NCBI GenBank assembly: GCA_022414725.1
Contig: CM039462.1
Span: forward strand, 176,311,179-176,375,178
DNA: 64,000 nucleotides
Direction: 5' to 3'
Source of the DNA: Microglena sp. YARC
Taxonomy: Eukaryota > Chlorophyta > Chlorophyceae > Chlamydomonadales > Chlamydomonadaceae
This document shows positions 12,270 to 23,600 of this stretch, in pieces. The notes under the pieces are model-generated. The model worked only from the letters and a program-made list of their open reading frames with translations. It was not told the origin of the DNA and searched no databases. The position numbers and the translations under genes are program-made. Each line of letters opens with the position of its first letter. Within the stretch, counting starts at the first letter, position 1.

Positions 12270-14922
12270 ACACACACACAAAAACCCACCCACCCACACC
12301 CTGTGCGTGCCAGCCTACACCATCCCGGGTGTCTGCACCCCGGAGGTATGTAACGCCCCACCCCACACACACACCACAACCTACACCCCAAACTCCACAC
12401 ACCAATAGTTGATTTGTTTACCTGCCGGCCACGCAAACCTTGCAGCAGCTTCCACCACAGCAGCAGCTCTCCGGGGTACACACCTGGCGAAAGAAATGGG
12501 GGTTGGGTTGGTTAGAGTTAGTTTTTATTGGTCAGGGTTTGTTTGGGTTCGTTTGGGTTGGTCTGGTTTGAGTCACGCCTGGCCCAAGAAATGGGGGTTG
12601 GGTTGGTTATAGTTGGTTATAGTTGGTTATGGTTGGTTTATGTTGGTTTGGGTTGGTCTGGCTTGAGTCACACCTGGCACAAGAAACGGGTTTGGGTGGG
12701 TTAGGGTTGGTTAGGGTTGGTTTGGTTTGGTTTGGTTTGGTTAGGGTTGGTTAGGGTTGGTCTGGTTTGAGTCACACCTGGCGTAAGAAATGGGGGTTGG
12801 ATTGGTTATGGATGGTTAGGGTTGGTTAGGGTTGGTAGAAGGTGGTCTGGTTTTAGTCACACCTGGCGCAAGAAATGGCTTTTGGGTTAGTTAGGGTTGG
12901 TTATATTGGTTAGGGGTGGTTTGGGTTGGTCTGGCTTGAGTCACACCTGGCCCAATAAATGGGGGTTGGGTTGGTTAGGTTGGTTGTATTGTTTTGGGTT
13001 GGTTTGGTTTGGTCTGGCGTGAGTCACACCTGGCCCAAGAAATGAGTTTTGGGCTGGTTAGGGTTGGTTGGGGTTGGTTAGGGTTGGTTTGGTTTGGTCT
13101 GGTTTGAGTCACTCCTGACGCAAGAAACATGTAGTTGAATTATCTACATAGCTTCTTATTTGAAGCCCTTCCTGTCACGGCTGGGCAAGTTCCTTTGGCT
13201 GATTTGGCCTACCCCTGGACTGTAACATACATACATAGCAAGAACTTCAGGTCCCCATACATGGTTTACGATTGTTTGCGTTCAGTTCACTAGAGCTTGT
13301 TCTTTTTAATTGCCTTTCCTGTTTCAAGGGTTGGCAAGCTCCTTTAGCCTATTCAGCTGCCCCTGGACTGTAACAATACAAACATACTAGGGATTGATTT
13401 CCCGCTATGTATATATATATATATATATATATATAAAGAAATCATGGTCGTGGTCGTGGTCGTGGTCGCGGTGGTCGTGGTGGTGTCATCGCGTAACCGA
13501 CTTAACCAACTTCCCGCCCAGCCAATTCTCGCTCAGCCAATTCACGCTTTTAATCCCTCCTGCTTCAACTTCCGTCTGATTGGCCTCCTTCGAATTCTGC
13601 CTTATGCAACCTTCGCCTCCTGCGTATTCTACCTGTTGCGCATCCAGCCCGATTTCTCCTTTTCCCGCCTGTGTTCATCCACCTGATTTCGGTAGCGCTA
13701 CAGTTCGTCTTCCTACAAGCTTTTCTCCCTGATTGGCCTCCTGCGAATTCTCTTATGCAACCTTCGCCTCCTGCTTATTCTACCTGTTGCGCATTCCGCC
13801 CGATTTCTCTTTTTCCCGCCTGAGTTCATCCACCTGATTTCGGTAGTGCTACAGTTCGTCTTCATACAAGCTTTTCCCTCTGCAAGACCTTTCCCTTGCG
13901 TCAAGAGACCTGTCGCTGCGCACAACGGGAGGTGACGTGGTGAGTCAGCCGAACTGTCAGAAATGTCCGAATCGCATCCATCCCATGTCACAAACTTGAC
14001 TGCAAATTCTTCCCACTGCATTGAGAAACATGTCGCTCCGCATTGTGCCATAGCAAGTACGCATCAAAGTTGACCGAATGAAAAATCTCGCTGAGCATTC
14101 TCGCCCTAACTTGACCGAACATCTAAAATCAGCAACTTGACTGCAACTTCTTCCCACTGCATCGAGAGACATGTCGTCGCTGTGCATTGTGCTATAGCGA
14201 GCACGCGGCAAAGTTGAATGGATGAACTTAGCGATGTTTCCAAGTCTCAGATCGAGTTGACTTCGGGAGCAGTTGCGGTGAACAGGATTGTTCGTCGGCC
14301 GAACTGAATACATGCTCGCTAACAAGAAGCTTTAGTTACGTTCAGTTGCGATTGCGCAGGTTCAGCTCTTTCAGTGGGGTCGACTATCGATCACAGCTGA
14401 GGTGGCAGGGAAGCAGGTCCGATGCTTTTAGCGGAGTCGGATGATGCGCAAACGTTGTCGATGCTCATCGTCCCGTTTGCCTTTCAGCTATGGCAAAGCC
14501 CACAGCTGAAGTGGAGGGAGGCAGATATGGAGTATGTGTGTGCTGGTGGGTGCGTGTAGGAGGGAGGAGAGGGATGAGAGTGGGGAGAGGGTGGGGGCTG
14601 GTGGGATGGCTGGGTGGGGGAAGGGATGGAGTCAGGAAATATGTCAGGAAGAGTAAGGGAGTATGTTTGTGGGCGGGGGTACATGGTTGGGTGGGGGTGG
14701 GGGTGGGGGTGGAGATAACTGGAGGGGGGGGGGAGTAAGGTGGTGTTTGTGTGCTTGTGGGTGCACAAGGGAGACCATCGCAAGGGATATGCGTCCGTCA
14801 ATGTTTGAAGTTGCGTGCACTACAGAGAAAAACCGTTTTGCAACCCAGCCCAAAACAGGTGTGGCCAACGGGAGGGAAGGGGGGAGGGGGCGGATAATGG
14901 TATGGTGGCGGTGGTGTGTGAA

Positions 14923-14953
<31 letters not shown>

Positions 14954-15092
14954 TTGAAGTGTCAACCATTATGTAACCAGCCCAAAATAGGTGTGGCCAA
15001 AGGCCAAACGGGCACAGTACTATGATTGGGGGGGAGGGGGGGGTCTTCATGAGAGTTGGTGTGGCCACCGGCCACACGGGCTACCGTACTAG

Positions 15093-15145
<53 letters not shown>

Positions 15146-18100
15146 CGATACAAGTATATATATATAGCGATCGCAATTTTTTACCGTGTTTTAGCCCAAA
15201 TTATCGCAGCATAGTTTTTGCTCTAAATGGCCCTAAAAGCCATAAATTGTTAAAAATGTCCCTGGAGGAGGCCTTCAAAAAACAGAAAAACTTAAACTAG
15301 AAAACTAAAAAAAACTAGAAAAATTTTCAGATTTAAAAAAAAACAATCCCTGATACACACCTCTGGGCTGCAGACACCCGGGATAGTGTAGGCTGGGATG
15401 CACACGCCCGGCACGCACAGGGTCCCATGGGGAGCTTTGTGTGTGTGGAGTGTGGGGTGTGGGGTGGGGTGGGGTGGGGTGGGGGAAACGGCCACACAGG
15501 CTACCGTACTAGTACATACACACAAACATATATACATACTATACTACTGTAAAATACATACACACCTCCGGGCTACAGACACCCGGGATAGTGTAGGCTG
15601 GGATGCACACGCCTGGCACGCACAGGGTCCCGTACACCTTGGCCGACCCTTTGCCCTCGATACCAGTCCCGGAGGGTGTTGCGCCCATCCAATTCCTGCA
15701 AGAACAGCAAGGGTGTTTTCTGTATTTTTGTGTACTCTTAATTTATTTCTCCTGCAACAACAACAAGGGTGAATAATGTATTATTTATTTATTTATTTAT
15801 GAATACAAATACATGGCTGGGATGTGGAAACTATTGGCATACTTTGCTTGAGCTAGCAATACTAGCACTACTACGACAACTACTACCACTAGAACGACCA
15901 CTACCATCACTACCACTGTCACTACCAACACTATACCGCCAAAGATGGCGAGCAGCCAAATTGCTGGCTGGAGCCATGTAATCAAATTCAAGTTCAAGGA
16001 GCACCCCGGAGGCTGCTAGGAGCATAATGGTGCTACTTAGAGACATCATTTCCTTCCCTTCAAAACAAACCTGCTCAGAGCAAAATAAATAAACACCGTA
16101 ACAGAAATACAAGCATGCTCGCTGTAACAGAAAGAGCAACAGAAGCAAGCATAGTAACAGAAATATAAGCATGCTCGCTGAAACAGAAAGAGCAACAGAA
16201 ACAAGCATAGTAACAGAAATATAAGCATGCTCGCTGTTACAGAAAGAGCAACAGAAACAAGCATAGTAACAGAAATAGAAGCATGCTCGCTGTAACAGAA
16301 AGAGCAACAGAAGCAAGCATAGTAACAGAAATATAAGCATGCTCGCTGTAACAGAAAGAGCAACAGAAACAAGCATAGTAACAGAAATATAAGCATGCTC
16401 GCTGTAACAGAAAGAGCAACAGAAGCAAGCACAGTAACAGAAATATAAGCATGCTCGCTGTAACAGAAAGAACAACAGAAGCAAGCACAGTAACAGAAAT
16501 ATAAGCATGCTCGATGTAACAGAAAGAGCAACAGAAACAAGCATAGTAACAGAAATATAAGCATGCTCGCTGTAACAGAAAGAGCAACAGAAACAAGCAT
16601 AGTAACAGAAATATAAGCATGCTCGCTGTAACAGAAAGAGCAACAGAAGCAAGCACAGTAACAGAAATATAAGCATGCTCGCTGTAACAGAAAGAACAAC
16701 AGAAGCAAGCACAGTAACAGAAATATAAGCATGCTCGATGTAACAGAAAGAGCAACAGAAACAAGCACAGTAACAGAAAAACGTACACGCTTCAAAAAAA
16801 GCCAGCCCACTGTAACATGAAGAGAAACAGAAATAAACACAGTAACAGAACAAGTTCTATGCAGCGTTGCCTGCGACGCTAAAAATCAGGGGAGAGTGAT
16901 CGTGAGGGAGCAACAGGCGGCAATGGAAGCGAGTTAGTTACGAGACCGTTGGCTGTCGTGTCAGGCTTCAGCGCGGTGCCGCGGTCAGACGGATGGTCGG
17001 ATGGATGGTCCGCCGATTGGTCGGTCGGTCGGACAGACAAATGGGTAAACATGGGGGCTACTGCCCCCTTGAAGAGGGGGCTCTGCCAAAAACAACCCGG
17101 CTCAGAGGAACCGAAACCAAAACAGTAACAGAGAACATCCAGCTCACAGTAACTGAAACCAAAACAATAGCCGAAACCAAAACAATCCTGCTCACAGTAA
17201 CTTAAAACCAAAACAGTAACAGAAAACATCCGGCTCACAGTAACCGAAACCAAAACAGTAACAGAGAACATCCAGCTCACAGTAACTGAAACCAAAACAA
17301 TAGCCGAAACCAAAACAATCCTGCTCACAGTAACTTAAAACCAAAACAGTAACAGAAAACATCCGGCTCACAGTAATCGAAACCAAAACAGTAACAGAGA
17401 ACATCCAGCTCACAGTAACTGAAACCAAAACAATAGCCGAAACCAAAACAATCCTGCTCACAGTAACTTAAAACCAAAACAGTAACAGAAAACATCCGGC
17501 TCACAGTAACCGAAACCAAAACAGTAACAGAGAACATCCGGCTCACAGTAACTGAAACCAAAACCAAAACCAAAACCAAAACCAAAACAATCCTGCTCAC
17601 AGTAACTGAAACCAAAACAGTAACAGAAAACATCCTGCTCACAATAACTGAAACCAAAACCGAAACCAAAACAATCCTGCTCACAGTAACTGAAACCAAA
17701 ACAGTAAAAGAAAACATCCTGCTCACAATAACTGAAACCAAAACCGAAACCAAAACAATCCTGCTCACAGTAACTGAAACCAAAACAGTAACAGAAAACA
17801 TCCTGCTCACAATAACTGAAACCAAAACCGAAACCGAAACAACCCTGCTCACAGTTGTGTGACTGCGAGCATGTGCCTGAGGCCAATCTTTTCATTCTGG
17901 CCTGGCTCATAGTGTGTGTGTATGTATGTATGTATGTTCGTATGTTACAGTCCAGGGGTGGACAAATAGGCTAAAGGGACTTGCCCAACCTCTTGATATC
18001 AGGAGACTCACAGCGTGATTGCAAAGGTGCCTGAGGCCACTCCATCCACGTCGCTTGTGGCGGTGCAGGAGGTGTCCTGAATCAGGAGATTTGCCTGCGG

Positions 18101-20615
18101 GTGTGGTGCGGAATTTGAATTTGAATTTGAATTTGTATTGGTTGCATAATTGTGCAGGCGGTGTCCTCAACCAAGACTTTGGCCTGCGGATGCAGAATTT
18201 GAATTTGAATTTGAAATAGTCGCTCGAAGCTGTGCAGGTGGTGTCCTGAATCAGGATGTTTGCCTGTAGGGTTGCAGATTTGAATTTGAATTTGAAGGAT
18301 GATTATATTCTATTTTTCCTTGTGCCCTACTTGACTCCAAATGTCCTCGCAGGCAGGGTACTACATTTCGTCAAATTGGTCAGCGCTTAAAGCGCAAAAA
18401 CGTCAAATTGGTCAGCACTGTGCAAAAGGCGCGCGCTGCACCCACAGGGGGTTGAACAAAACTGCGCAAAACGCGCAGTGGGGCTCACAAAGCGTGCGCA
18501 AAATCGCACTGCCGCGCGCGCTTTGTAGTACTCTTCCCGCAGGTTGACGAATTGGTACATGGTTTTGGGCAGAGCCCCCTCTTCAAGGGGGCGGGAGCCC
18601 CCATGTTTACCCATTTGTCCGTCTGTCCGACCACCAAACTTGAAGCCTGACACGTCAGCCAACGGTCGCGTAAATTGCTTGCGACGCTGCATAGGACTTG
18701 TTCACCCAACTCTGGTCTTCTCACCTTCTCCCACCCAATTCTAATCCCCCCCGTGCGCGATACCCATGGAAACCAGGGAGCACGCAAAGCGGAGTAGACA
18801 GTTGCCTGATGGGGCGCAGAACACAGCTTTTCTTTTCAGCTACGAGCAGCAGCTTCTAGACAGCTCCCTGAGCTAGCCACTGGGCTAAGCCCCAAGATTT
18901 CAACATTGCTGGACTGCTGATTTTGACAGCTTCCAGATGCAATAGGTTGCGAAAGGTCTGGCTAAAATGTAAGCCAGGGGAGCTGCCTAGAAGCTGCTAC
19001 TCGTATCTGAAAATAAAAAGCACTCGTGCACATACAAGTGCAGCGCAACACTCTTTATTTGGGGGGCTACACATGGCAGCTTCTATCAAGCTCCATTAGC
19101 CCTCCACTGGATCCAGCCCAAAGCTTTCAGCTGAATTGGAATGCCCACCATGTCAGCTTTCAGATGCTCATGTTAGCTTCAGCTTTGGCTTCATAACAAG
19201 GGAAAGAAGCTGCCTAGAAGCTGCAATGGGCACCCCCCAAAAGAGAATATTAGCTTTTAGATGCACAAGTTAGATTGAGCTTTGGCTTAAGGACGAGGGA
19301 AAGGAGCTGCCTAGAAGCTGCTACACATAGAAAAAATAGAAACAGTTGTTTTCTTTTCGTGATGTGTTCTTTTTGTTCGTGATATTCATAAATCCCCCCT
19401 GACTCCATCAATGTCTAATGGCCCAAGGACGAGGGAAAGGGGCTGCCTAGAAGTTGCTAAGCGTAGCTAAAAGAATGGACAGTTTGTATCTTTTTGTGAT
19501 GTGTTCGTTTTGTTCGTGATGTCCATAAATCCCCCCTAACTCCACAAAGGTCTAATGGCCCAAGGACGAGGGAAAGGAGCTGCCTAGAAGCTGCTAAAAG
19601 CTTAAAAAGGGAACAGTGGTGTAGCACGCTCTGACTTTAACACACAACTTTGGGACCATACACCACGTGAGGTTTGGTTTTTGGTGGGAGCCCCCAGAGT
19701 CCCCAGCTGATTGTTTAGGTAAAAAAAGAAACAGTGGTGCAGCATGCTCTGTAATTCTTCAAAATTGGCTTGGACTTTGTTGGACTCAATCCTGAATTTT
19801 TACAAGGTATAAATGTTCCGCCTGGAGTGAGTTCAACACACAACTATGTGACCATGTGATGAGGCTTGTTTTTTGGTTGAGCCCCCCACCCCCACCCCCA
19901 CCCCCACCCCCCTACGGGGGGGGGGAGCCCCCAGGGTGATCCGTTTGTCTGGTTGTTGTGTTGTCATGTGGTTGGCACATAACCCTGGCCCTAACAGTGC
20001 CCCTTGAATCCACTGCACTCAATTCCGGTGTCACTCTCCCAACACACAACGTTGGGACCTTACAACACGCGAGGCTAGGTTTTTGGTGGAAGCCACCTGA
20101 GCCCCCAGAGCTGTTTGTGTAGCTAAAAAAGTAGACAGTGGTGCAGCACGCTCTGACTTCAACACACGACTTTGAGACCACACAACATGTGAGGCTTATT
20201 TTTTGGCAGAGCCTCTCCCCCCCCCCCCCCCCCCCCCCCCCCTCCCCCCCCCTCAGGGGGGCAGGAGCCCCCAGAGTCACCCCTGTGTCCGGTTGTCATG
20301 ATGTCATCTTATAGTGTTGTTGGCAAGTAACCCTGCCCCTAACTGTGTTGGAAACCCTGGCTTGAATTCACTGCACTCAAATCCGGTGCCACTCTCCCAA
20401 GCAGGTTGCTACATTTTGTCAAATTGGTCAGCGCTCTGTCGTGCAAAAAGCACAAAACCGCGCGCTGCGCCCACAGGGGGTTGAGAAAACTGCACAGACC
20501 GCGCACTGGGGCTCAAATATAACGCTGCCGCATGCACTTTGTAGTACCCTGCTTCCAACACACAACATGAAGCAACGTATAACATTTGAGGCTAGATAAC
20601 ATTCATTACCATGAC

Positions 20616-20667
<52 letters not shown>

Positions 20668-23600
20668 TATGCATGAGCCTGCCTGAAGGCTCACACGCCT
20701 AAATAGGTCCAGGCACACTCACAGTAATGTCATTGAAGCCATAGATGGTCACACGCCTAAATAGGTACAAGCACACTCACAGTGATTCCATCGTAACATA
20801 CGGCGAGCAGCTAAATGGCTGGCTGAAGCTATGTAACTAAATTTGAGATGTCAGTGTAGCCGTAGATGGACACACGCCTAAAAAGCTACACGCGCACTCA
20901 CAGTGACGGCATCGTTATGTACGGTGAGCAGCTACATTGCTGGCTGAAGCTATGTAACCGAGTGCAAGATGCCATTGTAGATGGTCACACGCCTACATAG
21001 GTACAAGCACACTCAGTGATGTCATAGCAGCTGTACATGGTCACACGCCTAAATAGGTACAAGCACACTCAGTAATGTCATAGCAGCTGTAGATGGTCAC
21101 ACGCCTAAATATGTACAAGCACACTCAGTAATGTCATAGCAGCTGTAGATGGTCACACGCCTAAATAGGTACAAGCACACTCACAGTAATGTCCTTGGAG
21201 CCGTAGATTTTCATGGAGTAATCCACATTGTAGGTGACGCCATCCTTAAGAACAGTCTTTTTTCCATTGTTTGACCCGATGTAACCTGATGGGATAAAAG
21301 CAAAGGTTGTAAGGTCACGCCATCCTTCAGAACCCTATTTTTCCATTGTTTGATCCGATGTAACCTGATGGAACGAAAGCAAAGGTTGCAATAAAGTCCA
21401 AGTCATTTATTTTCGGCTTTACACAGCAGCTTCTAGGCAGCTCCCCAAGCCAGCCAGTGTGCTACACCCCCATGTTTGCACACTGCTGGACAGCTGATTC
21501 TATCAACTTCAAGGTGCACTAGGTTGCGTTAGGTACATAGCGAGTCAGGGGAGATGCCTAGAAGCTGCTGCTCGTAGCTGGAAAACAAACCAAGCCAAGC
21601 GCCACATCATGGGCAAAGAGTCCAGAAGGATAGCTGTTAATTTGGTCTTCCACACCCTTGTATTGGGCTGATAAGTAGGGAACAGCAATATGATATCATA
21701 TGATGCCGGCAGTCTGACTAGGCCAAAGTTACCATTTATATACAGTATCATATGATGTGATTTGTATGATATCATATGATATCATACTCGGCTTTGGCCA
21801 ACATCATATGATTCGCCCGGGGATTTCCCCCCCGCAATATATAGCGATCGCTAGTTTCGACCCCGTTTTAACGAAATAATCGCTATATAAAAAATAACAG
21901 TTTGTTTTTGCCCTTGCTGGCCTCATAAAGCTACAAAATCTATAAAAAGCACTAGAACGCTGTCCCAGGAGGAGCCTAAAACCATTAAGCTAGAAAAATT
22001 CCACTTTCAGATTTGAAAAAGAAACAACAGGATTTGCCAGTCCCTACTGATAAGGGTGCATTTTGGGTGCTAATTGTCCCGCAGGCGTGCATCAAAGGGT
22101 GCCGAAGACCCCCTAAATTTTCGTTCAATTGTATCTCTGGGGCCGAGACTCTCTAGACAGTATCTGGAGTCCGTACAGTAATTAAATAAGCTTAACTGCA
22201 AGGAAGGTCTGGATGCCGAGGTGACATCATACATGCACATGCTGAGGTGACATCATACCGAGGGGACATCATACATGCACATACTGAGGTGACATCATAC
22301 ATGCACATGCTGAGGTGACATCATACTGAGGTGACATCATACTGAGGGGACATCATACATGCACATGCTGAGGTGACATCATACCGAGGGGACATCATAC
22401 CGAGGGGACATCATACATGCATATACTAAGGTGACATCATACCGAGGGGACATCATACATGCACATGTATGCCTAGGATTGTCAAGTATGATACTGGTAT
22501 AAGACAACGGGAAGTAGCATTAAACTGTAATGTTACAAAGGACCCCATCGCACCCGCAGTCTGCTTTGCAGCTGTTCAAGTTCAAGTTCATGTTCAATTA
22601 CAATATATTTATTTTGCCAAGGTTGTTTCCTTGTAGCTTCAGGCGTTGCTGTGGGGTGTAGTGCAATATTGGCACCTCTACACATGTCTACGGGTCCGCT
22701 ATGTTATATAATATTAGTGAATAAATAATATTATGTAATAGTAGTCGGACGAGCCGTCTCACCAGAATTTCGAATTTATTTGAAAAATTAATATTATTGT
22801 GACACAGTAATAATATTAGTCAATATTAGTTTTTGAAACAGTTATATTAGTTGCCGTTCGCTACACATGTCTAGGTTTGTCAAGTATGATATTGTACCAG
22901 GGGGGTTCTTGAAGGCTACACGTATCACAAGAGCTAACTTGTGTGCCTTCTTATTTGGGGGGGGGGGGGGGGGGGGCTATGTGAAAAGTCATCTGGGGTT
23001 GCTTTATTTGGGGGGGGGCAAAAGCTGCTAGAAGCACCCCTAAAGTCACTAGGAGCACTAGGTTGCTTTGGGAGGCCCCAACAGCTGCTAGTACTCTAGT
23101 AGCACAAAAAAAGGCACTAGGAGCACTAGGTTGCTTTAAGGGGCCCAACAGCGGCTAGTAGCACCCCAAAAGGCAAGAGGAGCACTAGGTTGCTTTGGGG
23201 GGCCCCAACATCTGCTAGTACTCTAGTAGCACCCCAAAAGGCACTAGGAGCACTAGGTTGCGAAGTGAAGACACTGCTGCATTTCCTCGAAGAACAAGTT
23301 CTAAGCAGCGCTAAAAATTGGCGGAGTGATCGCGAGGGAGCGACAGGTGGCAACGAATGTGAGTTAGCTATGAGACCGTTGGCTGATGTGCCGGGCTTCA
23401 GCGCGGTCAGACGGATGGTCGGATGGATGGATGGATGGATGGATGGTCGGTCGGACGGACAGATGGGTAAACATGGGGGCTCCCACCCCCTTGAAGAGGG
23501 GGCTCCGCCAAAACATTGAGTGTATCCACGGATCCTACGCTTGTCTAGGGAACGGCAACTAATATTAGTGTTTGAAAAACTAATATTTAAACAATATTAA

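Noticed and set aside
15831..16853. 340-codon Cys/Phe/Leu-rich frame resembling a membrane protein
   Set aside because: Translation of a 56-bp minisatellite; several frames open in parallel.
20428..20718. Poly-Asp frame (DDDDDD) as an acidic protein
   Set aside because: It is a (CAT)n microsatellite read on the minus strand next to a MITE and splice decoys.
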